NCBI GenBank assembly: GCA_905221215.1
Contig: CAJNCI010000008.1
Coordinates: forward strand, 1-64,000
DNA: 64,000 nucleotides
Source: a bacterium
Lineage (GTDB): Bacteria; Bacillota; Bacilli; Lactobacillales; Streptococcaceae
Direction: 5' to 3'
A model generated the notes under the pieces. The model made no database searches. It saw nothing but the letters and a program-made list of their open reading frames with translations, and was not told where the DNA came from. Shown here one piece after another: positions 35,733 through 45,807 of this stretch. Each line of letters starts with the position of its first letter. The stretch's first letter is position 1. Position numbers and translations under genes: made by a program.

Positions 35733-37700
35733 ATGGGAAAATTTGAACAAGAAGCTAAAGATCTGCTTCAGGCAATCGGAGGCAAAGAAAATGTGACGGC
35801 TGTCACCCACTGTGCGACACGGATGCGCTTTGTTTTAGGGGATGATAAGAAGGCTAATGTTAAGGCTATCGAATCAATTCCAGCAGTCAAAGGAACCTTT
35901 ACCAATGCGGGTCAATTTCAGGTAATAATAGGAAATGACGTGCCTATCTTTTATAATGATTTTACAGCTATTTCCGGCATTGAGGGTGTTTCCAAAGAAG
36001 CCGCCAAGTCTGCAGCTAAGAGTAATCAAAACGTGGTCCAACGTGTCATGACCACCCTAGCGGAAATCTTTACTCCGATTATTCCAGCCTTGATTGTTGG
36101 TGGTTTGATCCTCGGTTTCCGTAATGTCTTGGAAGGTGTACATTGGTCAATGTTGGATGGCAAGACCATCACAGAATCCTCTCAGTTTTGGGCAGGGGTT
36201 AATCACTTCCTCTGGTTACCTGGTGAAGCGATCTTCCAGTTCTTACCAGTAGGGATTACTTGGTCTGTTTCTCGTAAGATGGGAACTAGCCAAATCTTGG
36301 GAATTGTTCTCGGGATCTGTTTGGTTTCTCCTCAGTTGCTCAATGCCTATGCGGTTGCTTCGACACCTGCATCAGAAATTGCAGCAAACTGGGTTTGGAA
36401 TTTTGGATACTTTACTGTTAATCGTATCGGTTACCAAGCCCAAGTTATTCCAGCCTTGCTTGCAGGTTTGAGTCTGTCTTATCTTGAAATCTTCTGGCGC
36501 AAGCATATTCCAGAAGTGATTTCGATGATTTTTGTGCCTTTCTTGTCATTGATTCCAGCCTTGATTTTGGCTCATACTGTCTTGGGACCAATCGGTTGGA
36601 CAATTGGTCAAGGACTTTCATCAGTTGTGTTGGCAGGTTTGACGGGTCCAGTTAAATGGCTCTTCGGTGCGATTTTTGGTGCCCTCTACGCTCCATTTGT
36701 CATCACAGGTTTGCACCATATGACCAATGCAATTGACACACAATTGATTGCGGATGCTGGTGGAACTGCTCTCTGGCCAATGATTTCTCTTTCTAATATT
36801 GCCCAAGGTTCAGCAGTATTTGCCTATTATTTCATGCACCGTCATGATGAGCGTGAGGCTCAGGTTTCACTTCCTGCAACCATTTCAGCCTATCTTGGTG
36901 TTACAGAACCAGCCCTCTTTGGGGTCAATGTCAAATACATCTATCCATTTGTAGCTGGGATGATGGGTTCGGCCCTTGCAGGCATGTTGTCCGTTACTTT
37001 CAATGTAACTGCAGCTTCTATCGGTATCGGAGGTTTGCCAGGTATTCTCTCTATTCAACCTCAATACATGCTGCCATTTGCAGGAACTATGCTAGTTGCG
37101 ATTGCTGTTCCAATGCTCTTGACTTTCTTCTTCCGTAAGGCAGGTCTCTTTACAAAAACAGAGGACGATACGGACTTGCAGGCAGAATTTGTTGCCCAAG
37201 AAGAGGCAGAATTTGTGACTCATGAACCAGTAACCCTTGCTCCAGTAGAAATTGTCAGCCCACTTGCAGGTCAAGTGAAAGAATTGAGTCAAGCGACAGA
37301 TCCTGTTTTTGCATCAGGCGTCATGGGCCAAGGTCTGGTCATTGAACCAAGCCAAGGTGATTTGACTTCTCCAGTCAATGGGACAGTGACGGTTCTTTTC
37401 CCTACCAAGCATGCTATCGGTATTGTCTCTGATGAGGGGGTGGAATTGCTCATCCACATCGGTATGGATACAGTTAGTCTTGATGGTAAAGGTTTTGAAA
37501 GTTTTGTAGCTCAAGGAGACCACGTCACAGTTGGTCAGAAACTGATTCGTTTTGATATGGATGTCATTAAGGCTGCAGGTCTGGTAACAGAAACTCCTGT
37601 TATTATCACCAACCAAGATGCCTATACAGCAACTATTACTGGAACTTATCCAACAGCTATCCAAGCTGGTGAAGCTCTTATGGTGGCTACACGAATCTAA
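35733..37700 (+). CDS. treP: Trehalose PTS transporter EIIBCA
   Basis: 655 residues, domain order IIB-IIC-IIA. IIB (about 1-85) has the phosphorylated Cys27 in VTHCATRMRF. IIC (about 105-480) has about ten membrane segments. IIA (about 510-655) carries the phospho-His at about 575 in LLIHIGMDTVSL. It imports trehalose as trehalose 6-phosphate. ATG 35733 with AAGGAG upstream is preferred; the frame upstream lies in the promoter region. A small hairpin follows before treC. Confidence 0.95.
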   Translation: MGKFEQEAKDLLQAIGGKENVTAVTHCATRMRFVLGDDKKANVKAIESIPAVKGTFTNAGQFQVIIGNDVPIFYNDFTAISGIEGVSKEAAKSAAKSNQNVVQRVMTTLAEIFTPIIPALIVGGLILGFRNVLEGVHWSMLDGKTITESSQFWAGVNHFLWLPGEAIFQFLPVGITWSVSRKMGTSQILGIVLGICLVSPQLLNAYAVASTPASEIAANWVWNFGYFTVNRIGYQAQVIPALLAGLSLSYLEIFWRKHIPEVISMIFVPFLSLIPALILAHTVLGPIGWTIGQGLSSVVLAGLTGPVKWLFGAIFGALYAPFVITGLHHMTNAIDTQLIADAGGTALWPMISLSNIAQGSAVFAYYFMHRHDEREAQVSLPATISAYLGVTEPALFGVNVKYIYPFVAGMMGSALAGMLSVTFNVTAASIGIGGLPGILSIQPQYMLPFAGTMLVAIAVPMLLTFFFRKAGLFTKTEDDTDLQAEFVAQEEAEFVTHEPVTLAPVEIVSPLAGQVKELSQATDPVFASGVMGQGLVIEPSQGDLTSPVNGTVTVLFPTKHAIGIVSDEGVELLIHIGMDTVSLDGKGFESFVAQGDHVTVGQKLIRFDMDVIKAAGLVTETPVIITNQDAYTATITGTYPTAIQAGEALMVATRI

Positions 37701-37763
37701 TGAAAATAGCACAAATAGGGACGGAACAGAGATTCCTCCCTTTTATCAGAAAAGGAGAAACAG

Positions 37764-39389
37764 ATGACACTTGATAAAAGAAAAGTAGTCTATCAAATCT
37801 ATCCAAAATCATACAAAGACACCACTGGAAATGGTATTGGGGATTTCCGTGGGATTATCGAAAAAATCCCCTATCTAACCAAACTGGGTGTGGATATGGT
37901 CTGGCTCAATCCATTCTATCCAAGCCCCCAGCGTGATAATGGTTACGATATTTCAGATTATATGGCAGTAGATCCTCTTTTTGGTGATATGGCTGATTTT
38001 GAGGAAATGGTGCGTGTTGGTAAAGAACACAAGATTGACTTTATGCTGGACATGGTGCTCAATCATTGTTCGACAGAGCATGAATGGTTTCAGAAAGCCC
38101 TAGCTGGCGACCAGTATTACCAAGACTTTTTCTTCATCCAAGATCAACCGACAGACTGGCAGTCTAAATTTGGTGGTTCTGCCTGGGCGCCTTTCGGGGA
38201 TACTGGGAAATACTATCTTCACCTCTTTGATGAGACTCAGGCTGACCTTAATTGGCGCAATCCCAATGTTCGTAAAGAGCTTTTCAAGGTTGTTAATTTC
38301 TGGCGCGAAAAGGGGGTCAAAGGTTTCCGATTTGATGTGATCAATTTGATTGGCAAGGATGAGGTCTTAGTGGATTGTCCTGAAAATGAAGGAAAGCCAG
38401 CTTACACAGACAAGCCCATCGTTCATGACTATTTACGTATGATGAACCAAGCCACTTTTGGATCAGATGATAGCTTTATGACAGTTGGAGAAATGTCTTC
38501 TACAACCATGGAAAACTGTGTCCTCTATTCGTCGCCTGACCGTCAGGAATTATCCATGACCTTTAATTTCCATCATCTCAAGGTGGACTACAAGAATGGG
38601 CAAAAGTGGACCTTGGCTCCCTTTGATTTCGAAGAGTTGAAAAGTCTTTATCATAGCTGGGGCAAGGAGATGAGTGACAAAAACGGTTGGAGTGCCCTTT
38701 TCTGGAACAATCACGACCAACCACGCGCCCTGAACCGCTTTGTGGATATCCAAAACTTCCGTAATGAAGGGGCAACCATGCTAGCAGCCAGCATTCACCT
38801 GTCACGTGGGACACCTTATATCTACATGGGTGAGGAAATTGGGATGGTTGACCCTGATTATTATTCCATGGCTGATTATGTGGATGTTGAATCGCTCAAT
38901 GCTTATCAGATGCTCTTAAAAGAAGGGAAAAGCCAGCAAGAAGCCTTCCAGATTATTCAGGCCAAGTCGCGTGATAATTCACGCATCCCTATGCAGTGGG
39001 ATACTTCTGAAAATGCTGGTTTCACAAAAGGGACACCTTGGCTGAAGACAGGAAAATCCTATAAAGATATCAACGTAGAAAATGAAATCCAAGGTCCAAT
39101 TTTCACCTTCTATCAAGACTTGATTCGACTTCGTAAGGAAATGCCAATCATCTCAGAAGGAAGTTACAAACCTGCTTTTGAAGACAGTCAGCAAGTTTAT
39201 GCTTTTGAACGTCAGTATGAGGACCGCAAATTACTAGCGCTCAATAACTTTTATGCCACAGAAGTGGAAATCGAGCTGCCAGCAGCCTACCGAAATGGAC
39301 AGATTCTGATTTCAAACTATGAAGATGTAGAAGTATCAGAAAAAATTCTTCTGAAACCGTATCAAACACTGGCTATCTATGTAAATTAA
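37764..39389 (+). CDS. treC: Alpha,alpha-phosphotrehalase (GH13)
   Basis: 541 residues, cleaves trehalose 6-phosphate to glucose and glucose 6-phosphate. The four GH13 regions are present: DMVLNHCS, GFRFDVINLI with the nucleophile Asp, VGEMSSTT with the acid Glu, and FWNNHDQPR with the transition-state Asp. Length is typical. It is cotranscribed with treP, 63 bases apart. Confidence 0.95.
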   Translation: MTLDKRKVVYQIYPKSYKDTTGNGIGDFRGIIEKIPYLTKLGVDMVWLNPFYPSPQRDNGYDISDYMAVDPLFGDMADFEEMVRVGKEHKIDFMLDMVLNHCSTEHEWFQKALAGDQYYQDFFFIQDQPTDWQSKFGGSAWAPFGDTGKYYLHLFDETQADLNWRNPNVRKELFKVVNFWREKGVKGFRFDVINLIGKDEVLVDCPENEGKPAYTDKPIVHDYLRMMNQATFGSDDSFMTVGEMSSTTMENCVLYSSPDRQELSMTFNFHHLKVDYKNGQKWTLAPFDFEELKSLYHSWGKEMSDKNGWSALFWNNHDQPRALNRFVDIQNFRNEGATMLAASIHLSRGTPYIYMGEEIGMVDPDYYSMADYVDVESLNAYQMLLKEGKSQQEAFQIIQAKSRDNSRIPMQWDTSENAGFTKGTPWLKTGKSYKDINVENEIQGPIFTFYQDLIRLRKEMPIISEGSYKPAFEDSQQVYAFERQYEDRKLLALNNFYATEVEIELPAAYRNGQILISNYEDVEVSEKILLKPYQTLAIYVN

Positions 39390-39396
39390 ACTTAGT

Positions 39397-39433
39397 AAGG
39401 AGCCCTCTTTTGCAGAAAAGCAGGGTTCTTTTT
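39397..39433 (+). terminator. treC terminator
   Basis: GAGCCCT pairs with AGGGTTC (one G.U) and an inner CTTTT-AGAAAAG stem can stack, followed by five T. Confidence 0.8.
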
Positions 39434-39462
39434 GCTGTCTATTCCATTCCTGAAAGTGTAGA

Positions 39463-39497
39463 ACAAACTAGTCAGGGTGGCTAGTTTGTGGTATAAT
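39463..39497 (+). promoter_or_regulatory. Inverted repeat over an extended -10
   Basis: ACAAACTAG (39463-39471) and CTAGTTTGT (39481-39489) form a perfect 9-bp inverted repeat. It runs into TGG-TATAAT (TATAAT 39492-39497), the promoter of the small membrane protein gene. There is no T run, so an operator is more likely than a terminator. Confidence 0.55.
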
Positions 39498-39530
39498 GAA
39501 AGGGACTCAAAAAGAAACAGGAGAAAAATG

Positions 39531-39779
39531 ATGGATTTACTTTTAGCAATTGTATTGATTGTGCTAGCTTTTCTAGGAGGAGCTCTTGGAGGAATGTACT
39601 TGGTTCGTAAGCAAATCGAAAAAGAATTCGCTGACAACCCACGTTTGAATGCTGAAGCAGTTCGTACTCTTTTGAGTGCAAATGGTCAAAAACCAAGCGA
39701 AGCCAAGGTACAACAAGTTTACCACCAAATCATCCGCCAACAAAAAGCAGCCCTTGCCAACAATAAAAAGAAAAAATAA
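39531..39779 (+). CDS. UPF0154 family membrane protein (YneF-like)
   Basis: 82 residues: one N-terminal membrane helix (about 2-23, with [10 protein letters not shown]), then the conserved [40 protein letters not shown] cytoplasmic part and a lysine tail. The family is universal in Firmicutes with no known function. Two adjacent ATG codons (39528 and 39531) could serve; AGGAG spacing and homologue starts (MDLLLAI) favour the second. Confidence 0.88.
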
Positions 39780-39787
39780 ATAAGGAA

Positions 39788-39813
39788 AAGTCTGGGATGA
39801 AAGTTCCAGACTT
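39788..39813 (+). terminator. Weak terminator after the UPF0154 gene
   Basis: AAGTCTGG (39788-39795) pairs with CCAGACTT (39806-39813), but only CTCAC follows, with no U tract, so termination may be poor and murI may be read from upstream. Confidence 0.5.
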
Positions 39814-39873
39814 CTCACTATGTTGGCTATGGTTTAGGGATGAGACTTTTTCCTTGCATTCTATTGATATTTG

Positions 39874-39940
39874 ATTATGATTAAGAGAGATAGTAGTTGT
39901 TGAAGCTGTCCTTCAGTTCTTAAAGATGAGTAATCATAAT
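39874..39940. repeat. Long inverted repeat upstream of murI
   Basis: ATTATGATTA (39874-39883) is perfectly complementary to TAATCATAAT (39931-39940). Between them TGAAG-CTTCA (39901-39915) can form an inner stem. Nature unknown: a leader structure or a degraded small repeat element. Confidence 0.5.
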
Positions 39941-39978
39941 GAACTATCAATCAGAAAAAAGACTAGAAAGAAGACTGT

Positions 39979-40773
39979 ATGGATAATCGACCAATTGGTT
40001 TTTTGGATTCGGGTGTCGGGGGTTTGACCGTTGTGCGGGAGCTCATGCGCCAGCTTCCCCATGAAGAAATCGTCTATATTGGAGATTCGGCGCGGGCGCC
40101 CTATGGTCCCCGTCCTGCTGAGCAAATTCGGGAATATACTTGGCAGTTGGTCAACTTTCTCTTGACCAAGGATGTCAAGATGATTGTCATTGCTTGTAAC
40201 ACTGCGACTGCGGTCGTCTGGGAAGAAATCAAGGCTCAACTAGACATTCCTGTCTTGGGTGTGATTTTACCAGGAGCTTCGGCAGCCATCAAGTCTAGCC
40301 AAGGTGGGAAAATCGGAGTCATTGGAACGCCCATGACGGTCCAATCAGACATTTACCGTCAGAAAATCCATGATCTGGATCCGGACTTACAGGTGGAGAG
40401 TTTGGCCTGTCCCAAGTTTGCCCCCTTGGTGGAGTCTGGTGCCCTGTCAACCAGTGTCACCAAGAAAGTGGTTTATGAAACTCTGCGTCCCTTGGTAGGA
40501 AAGGTGGATAGCCTGATTTTGGGTTGTACCCATTATCCACTTCTCAGACCTATTATTCAAAATGTCATGGGACCCAAGGTTCAGCTCATCGATAGTGGGG
40601 CAGAGTGCGTGCGGGATATCTCAGTCTTACTCAATTATTTTGAAATCAATCGTGGTCGCGATGCTGGACCACTCCAACACCGTTTTTACACAACAGCTAG
40701 TAGCCAAAGTTTTGCCCAAATAGGTGAAGAATGGCTGGAAAAAGAAATTCATGTGGAGCATGTAGAATTATGA
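39979..40773 (+). CDS. murI: Glutamate racemase
   Basis: 264 residues, makes D-glutamate for peptidoglycan without a cofactor. The two catalytic cysteines are C73 in IACNTATAV and C183 in LGCTHYPLL, with D10 in FLDSGVGG. Length is standard. The stop overlaps the next start by four bases (ATGA), and this begins a nine-gene block with almost no intergenic space, linking wall synthesis, nucleotide cleanup and chromosome segregation. Confidence 0.96.
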   Translation: MDNRPIGFLDSGVGGLTVVRELMRQLPHEEIVYIGDSARAPYGPRPAEQIREYTWQLVNFLLTKDVKMIVIACNTATAVVWEEIKAQLDIPVLGVILPGASAAIKSSQGGKIGVIGTPMTVQSDIYRQKIHDLDPDLQVESLACPKFAPLVESGALSTSVTKKVVYETLRPLVGKVDSLILGCTHYPLLRPIIQNVMGPKVQLIDSGAECVRDISVLLNYFEINRGRDAGPLQHRFYTTASSQSFAQIGEEWLEKEIHVEHVEL

Positions 40774-41741
40774 CAAATAAAATTTATGAATACAAGGATG
40801 ACCAGGACTGGTATGTCGGGTCCTATAGTATTTTTGGTGGCGTCCGGACGTTGACTGATGAAGACTTGGATTTCCCTCTGGTTGGATTGGCCAAAATCTT
40901 TCGAGACGAGGAACGAGGTTTCCCGATTTCAGTTACTGTTTTACGCTATGGTTCTCGCTACCGTTTATTGTCTTTTGTGGTAGATATACTAAACCAAGAA
41001 GTAGGTCGCAATCTAGAAGTCATCCAACGTCAGGGAGCTTTGCTTTTGGTTGAAAATGGCCAACTCTTGTATGTGGAATTGCCTAAAGAAGGGGTCAATG
41101 TTCATGATTTCTTTGAAACAAATAAGGTCAGAGAAACCTTGTTGATTGCGACTCGTAACGAGGGCAAGACCAAGGAATTTCGAGCTATCTTTGATAAGTT
41201 AGGCTACGATGTGGAAAATCTTAATGACTACCCTGACCTGCCTGAAGTAGCAGAAACAGGCATGACCTTTGAAGAAAATGCCCGCCTCAAGGCAGAAACC
41301 ATTTCTCAATTAACGGGCAAGATGGTTCTGGCAGATGATTCTGGACTTAAAGTTGATGTCCTTGGTGGCTTGCCAGGTGTCTGGTCAGCTCGTTTCGCAG
41401 GTGTGGGAGCTACTGACCGTGAAAACAATGCCAAACTCTTGCACGAATTGGCCATGGTCTTTGAACTCAAGGACCGCTCGGCTCAATTCCATACAACCCT
41501 AGTCGTAGCAAGTCCAAACAAGGAAAGCTTGGTTGTTGAAGCAGACTGGCCTGGCTACATTAACTTTGAACCTAAGGGTGAAAATGGCTTTGGCTATGAC
41601 CCTCTCTTCCTTGTAGGAGAGACAGGCAAGTCCTCAGCTGAATTAACCCTTGAAGAAAAAAATAGTCAATCTCACCGTGCCTTAGCCGTTAAGAAACTTT
41701 TGGAGGTATTTCCATCATGGCAAAGCAAACCATCATTATAA
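40770..41741 (+). CDS. rdgB: RdgB/HAM1 NTP pyrophosphatase with extra N-terminal domain
   Basis: 323 residues. The C-terminal 195 or so residues are a complete Ham1/RdgB domain: [48 protein letters not shown], and [10 protein letters not shown] at the end. This hydrolyses XTP, dITP and dUTP-like non-canonical nucleotides. The first 125 or so residues form a separate domain ([21 protein letters not shown]) that I cannot place in a family; ordinary RdgB proteins are about 195-200 residues. The same architecture is usual in streptococci. The ATG overlaps the murI stop. Confidence 0.92.
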   Translation: MTNKIYEYKDDQDWYVGSYSIFGGVRTLTDEDLDFPLVGLAKIFRDEERGFPISVTVLRYGSRYRLLSFVVDILNQEVGRNLEVIQRQGALLLVENGQLLYVELPKEGVNVHDFFETNKVRETLLIATRNEGKTKEFRAIFDKLGYDVENLNDYPDLPEVAETGMTFEENARLKAETISQLTGKMVLADDSGLKVDVLGGLPGVWSARFAGVGATDRENNAKLLHELAMVFELKDRSAQFHTTLVVASPNKESLVVEADWPGYINFEPKGENGFGYDPLFLVGETGKSSAELTLEEKNSQSHRALAVKKLLEVFPSWQSKPSL

Positions 41742-42238
41742 TGAGCGATTCTCATGGCGATAGCTTGATTGTGGAAGAAATCCGTGATCGCTATGTAGGC
41801 AAAGTTGATGCCGTTTTTCATAACGGCGATTCTGAACTGCGCCCTGATTCACCACTTTGGGAGGGAATCCGTGTTGTTAAAGGGAATATGGACTTTTACG
41901 CAGGCTACCCAGAACGTTTGGTGACTGAGCTTGGTTCGACCAAGATTATCCAAACCCATGGTCACTTGTTTGACATCAATTTCAACTTTCAAAAGTTGGA
42001 CTACTGGGCTCAGGAAGAAAAAGCCGATATCTGCCTCTATGGCCACTTGCATGTGCCAAGCGCTTGGATGGAAGGCAAGACTCTCTTTCTAAATCCAGGA
42101 TCCATCAGCCAACCACGTGGGACTATCAGAGAATGTCTTTATGCTCGTGTGGAGATTGATGATAGTTACTTCAAAGTCGACTTTTTGACACGGAACCACG
42201 AGGTGTATCTAGGGTTGTCCAAGGAGTTTAGCAGATGA
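41717..42238 (+). CDS. MJ0936/YfcE-family phosphodiesterase
   Basis: 173 residues, a calcineurin-like metallophosphoesterase. The metal motifs are in order: SDSHGD, FHNGDSE, VKGNMDF, TQ-type IQTHGHLFD and YGHLHVP. Members cleave phosphodiesters such as bis-pNPP or cyclic nucleotides; the natural substrate is unknown. It overlaps the end of rdgB by 25 bases and the next gene by four. Confidence 0.9.
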   Translation: MAKQTIIIMSDSHGDSLIVEEIRDRYVGKVDAVFHNGDSELRPDSPLWEGIRVVKGNMDFYAGYPERLVTELGSTKIIQTHGHLFDINFNFQKLDYWAQEEKADICLYGHLHVPSAWMEGKTLFLNPGSISQPRGTIRECLYARVEIDDSYFKVDFLTRNHEVYLGLSKEFSR

Positions 42239-42696
42239 TTGCCAAGGAGTTTGAGACTTTCTTGCTAGGTCAAGAGGAAACTTTTTTGACCCCTGCTGAA
42301 AATCTAGCTGTGTTGATTGATACCCACAATGCGGATCATGCGACCCTCTTGCTCAGTCAGATGACCTATACCCGTGTTCCCGTTGTGACAGATGAAAAGC
42401 AGTTTGTTGGGACTATTGGGCTCAGAGATATTATGGCTTATCAGATGGAGCATGACTTGAGCCCAGAAATCATGGCGGATACGGACATCGTTCATATGAC
42501 GAAAAGTGATGTAGCGGTTGTTTCACCTGATTTTACCATTACGGAGGTCTTGCACAAGCTGGTAGATGAGTCTTTCTTACCGGTTGTGGACGCAGAGGGG
42601 ATTTTCCAAGGGATTATCACGCGCAAGTCTATCCTCAAGGCTGTCAATGCTCTCTTGCATGACTTTAGTAAGGGCTATGAGATTCGATGCAAATGA
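42235..42696 (+). CDS. cbpB: CBS-domain protein CbpB (DarB-like)
   Basis: 153 residues consisting of little but two CBS motifs (about 15-70 with YTRVPVVTDEKQFVGTIGLRDI, and 85-140 with SFLPVVDAEGIFQGIITRKSIL). This is the architecture of Listeria and Streptococcus CbpB and Bacillus DarB, receptors that bind c-di-AMP and, when unbound, stimulate the Rel stringent-response enzyme. Binding is inferred from the family. It overlaps both neighbours by four bases (ATGA). Confidence 0.85.
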   Translation: MIAKEFETFLLGQEETFLTPAENLAVLIDTHNADHATLLLSQMTYTRVPVVTDEKQFVGTIGLRDIMAYQMEHDLSPEIMADTDIVHMTKSDVAVVSPDFTITEVLHKLVDESFLPVVDAEGIFQGIITRKSILKAVNALLHDFSKGYEIRCK

Positions 42697-43427
42697 GAGA
42701 TAGGATTTCAGCCTTTTTAGAAGAAAAGCAGGGTTTGTCTGCCAATTCCAAGCAGTCCTATAAGTATGATTTGGAGCAATTTTTAGACATAGTAGGCGAG
42801 CGGATTTCTGAGACCAGTCTCAAGATTTACCAAGCCCAGCTAGCCAATCTAAAAATCAGTGCCCAGAAGCGAAAGATTTCGGCCTGTAACCAATTTCTCT
42901 ACTTTCTCTATCAAACAGGAGAAGTGGATAGCTTTTACCGTTTGGAATTAGCTAAACAAGCTGAAAAGAAGACCGAAAAGCCAGAACTGTTAGACCTAGA
43001 CTCTTTTTGGCAGGAAAGCGACTATCCAGAGGGTCGCTTGCTAGCGCTCTTAATCCTAGAAATGGGGCTCTTACCGAGTGAGATTTTAGCTCTAAAGGTT
43101 GCGGATATCAATCTGGATTTTCAGGTGTTGCGAATTAACAAGGCTTCCCAACAGAGGATTGTCACCATTCCCACAACCTTGCTTTCAGAATTGGAACCCT
43201 TGATGGGGCAGACTTATCTCTTTGAAAGGGGAGGGAAAGCCTATTCTCGTCAGTGGGCCTTTCGTCAGTTGGAGTCCTTTGTCAAGGAGAAAGGTTTCTC
43301 AACCTTATCAGCTCAAGCTCTACGGGAACAGTTCATTCTCAGACAAATAGAAAAGAAGGTCGATTTGTACGAAATTGCAAAAAAATTAGGATTAAAAACA
43401 GTCCTGACCTTAGAAAAATATAGATAA
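42693..43427 (+). CDS. XerD-like protein lacking catalytic residues
   Basis: 244 residues with the two-domain layout of a tyrosine recombinase: an N-terminal SAM-like domain (about 1-90) and a C-terminal phage-integrase fold. The catalytic set is incomplete. The first Arg (canonical GLRxSE) is replaced in MGLLPSEIL, and the HxLR box reads SAQALREQF, keeping Arg but losing His. The final Tyr is present in LEKYR. It is therefore unlikely to recombine DNA, and streptococci use XerS for chromosome dimers. It sits directly upstream of scpA and may serve segregation structurally. Start 42693 overlaps the cbpB stop. Confidence 0.88.
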   Translation: MRDRISAFLEEKQGLSANSKQSYKYDLEQFLDIVGERISETSLKIYQAQLANLKISAQKRKISACNQFLYFLYQTGEVDSFYRLELAKQAEKKTEKPELLDLDSFWQESDYPEGRLLALLILEMGLLPSEILALKVADINLDFQVLRINKASQQRIVTIPTTLLSELEPLMGQTYLFERGGKAYSRQWAFRQLESFVKEKGFSTLSAQALREQFILRQIEKKVDLYEIAKKLGLKTVLTLEKYR

Positions 43428-44155
43428 TGGATATTAAATTAAAAGATTTTGAAGGGCCGCTGGACTTGCTCTTGCACCTGGTTTCTAAGTACCAGATGGA
43501 TATCTACGATGTGCCCATTACGGAAGTCATCGAACAGTACTTAGCCTATGTCTCAACCCTGCAGGCCATGCGTCTGGAAGTGACGGGTGAGTACATGGTC
43601 ATGGCCAGTCAGCTCATGCTGATCAAGAGCCGCAAACTCCTTCCAAAGGTGGCAGAAGTGACAGACTTGGAGGATGATCTGGAGCAGGATCTTCTCTCTC
43701 AAATTGAAGAATATCGCAAGTTCAAGCTCTTGGGGGAGCACTTGGAAGCCAAGCACCAAGAACGGGCCCAGTACTATTCCAAAGCGCCGACTGAGTTGAT
43801 TTACGAAGATGCGGAGCTTGTGCATGACAAGACAACCATTGATCTCTTTTTGGCTTTTTCAAATATCCTAGCCAAGAAAAAAGAGGAGTTTGCACAGAAT
43901 CACACGACTATCTTGCGGGATGAGTATAAGATTGAGGACATGATGGTTATCGTAAAAGAGTCCTTGACTGGACGAGATCATTTGCGCTTGCAGGATTTGT
44001 TCAAGGAAGCCCAGAATGTCCAAGAGGTCATTACCCTCTTTTTGGCGACCTTAGAGTTAATCAAAACCCAGGAGCTGATTCTCGTTCAAGAGGAGAGTTT
44101 CGGAGATATCTATCTCATGGAAAAGAAGGAAGAAAGTCAAGAGGCACAAAGCTAG
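43427..44155 (+). CDS. scpA: Segregation and condensation protein A
   Basis: 242 residues, the kleisin subunit that bridges the SMC dimer. The N-terminal [25 protein letters not shown] is diagnostic, and [17 protein letters not shown] follows. A C-terminal winged-helix region (about 165-230) contacts the SMC head. Starts at the last base of the upstream stop (TAATG). Confidence 0.96.
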   Translation: MDIKLKDFEGPLDLLLHLVSKYQMDIYDVPITEVIEQYLAYVSTLQAMRLEVTGEYMVMASQLMLIKSRKLLPKVAEVTDLEDDLEQDLLSQIEEYRKFKLLGEHLEAKHQERAQYYSKAPTELIYEDAELVHDKTTIDLFLAFSNILAKKKEEFAQNHTTILRDEYKIEDMMVIVKESLTGRDHLRLQDLFKEAQNVQEVITLFLATLELIKTQELILVQEESFGDIYLMEKKEESQEAQS

Positions 44156-44173
44156 ACTTGATAGAGAGGAAAG

Positions 44174-44743
44174 ATGAGTACTTTAGCAAAAATAGAAGCG
44201 CTCTTGTTTGTAGCGGGTGAAGATGGGATTAGGGTCCGCCAGTTAGCTGAACTCCTCTCTCTGCCACCGACAGGCATCCAACAGAGTTTAGAAAAATTAG
44301 CCCAGAAGTATGAAAAGGACCTAGATTCCAGTTTGGCTCTGATTGAGACAGGGGGCGCTTATAGATTGGTGACCAAGCCTCAATTTGCAGCGATTTTGAA
44401 GGAATATTCCAAGGCGCCTATCAACCAGAGCTTGTCTCGGGCTGCCCTTGAGACCTTGTCCATCATTGCCTACAAGCAACCCATCACACGGATAGAAATT
44501 GATGCCATTCGTGGGGTAAACTCGAGTGGGGCCTTGGCAAAGTTGCAGGCTTTTGACTTGATTAAAGAAGACGGGAAAAAAGAAGTGTTGGGTCGCCCCA
44601 ACCTCTATGTGACTACGGATTATTTCCTGGATTACATGGGAATTAACCATTTGGAAGAATTACCAGTGATTGATGAGCTTGAGATTCAAGCCCAAGAAAG
44701 CCAATTATTTGGTGAAAGGATAGAAGAAGATGAGAATCAATAA
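44174..44743 (+). CDS. scpB: Segregation and condensation protein B
   Basis: 189 residues: two winged-helix domains, with [14 protein letters not shown] at the N-terminus and [31 protein letters not shown] in the second. It binds ScpA in the SMC condensin complex. Eighteen bases separate it from scpA and it overlaps rluB by 14. Confidence 0.96.
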   Translation: MSTLAKIEALLFVAGEDGIRVRQLAELLSLPPTGIQQSLEKLAQKYEKDLDSSLALIETGGAYRLVTKPQFAAILKEYSKAPINQSLSRAALETLSIIAYKQPITRIEIDAIRGVNSSGALAKLQAFDLIKEDGKKEVLGRPNLYVTTDYFLDYMGINHLEELPVIDELEIQAQESQLFGERIEEDENQ

Positions 44744-45452
44744 GTATATTGCCCACGCAGGTGTGGCCAGTAGGAGAAAAGCAGAAGAGCTGATCAAGCA
44801 AGGTTTGGTGACGGTTAACGGCCAAGTGGTACGTGAACTAGCAACCACTATCAAGTCAGGCGACAAGGTCGAAGTGGAAGGTCAACCTATCTACAACGAA
44901 GAAAAGGTCTATTATCTGCTTAACAAACCACGCGGTGTCATTTCCAGTGTGACAGATGACAAGGGGCGCAAGACTGTTGTCGACCTCTTGCCCAATGTCA
45001 AAGAACGAATTTACCCTGTGGGACGTTTGGACTGGGATACATCAGGTGTTTTAATTTTGACCAATGATGGGGACTTTACGGATGAAATGATTCATCCCCG
45101 TAATGAGATTGATAAAGTCTATGTCGCGCGTGTTAAAGGTGTGGCTAATAAGGATAATCTCCGCCCCTTGACCCGTGGACTTGAGATTGATGGCAAGAAA
45201 ACCAAGCCAGCTGTATATGAGATTCTCAAAGTGGATCCAGTCAAAAATCGCTCAGTAGTGCAGTTGACTATCCATGAAGGACGTAATCATCAGGTTAAAA
45301 AGATGTTTGAAGCCGTCGGTCTTCAAGTGGACAAGTTGTCGCGTACACGTTTTGGGCACCTAGACTTGACAGGCCTTCGTCCAGGTGAATCCCGTCGTCT
45401 TAATAAAAAAGAAATCAGCCAACTTCACACCATGGCTGTAACCAAGAAATAA
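44730..45452 (+). CDS. rluB: Ribosomal large subunit pseudouridine synthase B
   Basis: 240 residues. An S4 RNA-binding domain (about 1-60, [22 protein letters not shown]) is followed by the RsuA/RluB catalytic domain with Asp in [17 protein letters not shown] and the C-terminal [11 protein letters not shown] motif. It modifies helix 89/90-region uridine in 23S rRNA. Pairing with scpAB is widespread in Firmicutes. Confidence 0.93.
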   Translation: MRINKYIAHAGVASRRKAEELIKQGLVTVNGQVVRELATTIKSGDKVEVEGQPIYNEEKVYYLLNKPRGVISSVTDDKGRKTVVDLLPNVKERIYPVGRLDWDTSGVLILTNDGDFTDEMIHPRNEIDKVYVARVKGVANKDNLRPLTRGLEIDGKKTKPAVYEILKVDPVKNRSVVQLTIHEGRNHQVKKMFEAVGLQVDKLSRTRFGHLDLTGLRPGESRRLNKKEISQLHTMAVTKK

Positions 45453-45694
45453 TGAAACGAATTTTAATAGCACCTGTGCGCTTTTACCAACGTTTTATCT
45501 CGCCAGCCTTTCCAGCCTCTTGTCGCTTTGAGCCTACTTGTTCCAACTATATGGTTCAGGCTATTGAAAAACATGGCTTTAAGGGTGTCTTGATGGGCTT
45601 GTCTCGGATTTTACGTTGCCATCCCTGGTCGAAAACAGGTAAGGACCCCGTCCCAGACCACTTTTCCCTTAAACGGAATCAAGAAGGGAAATGA
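45452..45694 (+). CDS. yidD: Membrane protein insertion efficiency factor YidD
   Basis: 80 residues with the family signature [32 protein letters not shown] and RILRCHPW, containing the three conserved cysteines. YidD aids YidC-dependent insertion, and yidC lies at 14624 in this window rather than adjacent. It ends the murI-yidD block and starts one base inside the rluB stop. Confidence 0.95.
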   Translation: MKRILIAPVRFYQRFISPAFPASCRFEPTCSNYMVQAIEKHGFKGVLMGLSRILRCHPWSKTGKDPVPDHFSLKRNQEGK

Positions 45695-45722
45695 GGCTGG
45701 GTAAACAGATTTCAAAATGATA

Positions 45723-45768
45723 AAAACGCATCCTATCAGGTTTGAGTGAGCTTGATAGGATGCGTTTT
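45723..45768. terminator. Bidirectional terminator between yidD and piuA
   Basis: A perfect 16-bp stem (45723-45738 with 45753-45768) beginning AAAACGCATCC, with A/T-rich flanks on both sides. It serves two converging operons. The gap contains nothing else I can recognise. Confidence 0.9.
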
Positions 45769-45807
45769 AGAATGTCAAAATTTTACTTAAATTGAGTTTG
45801 AAACAGC

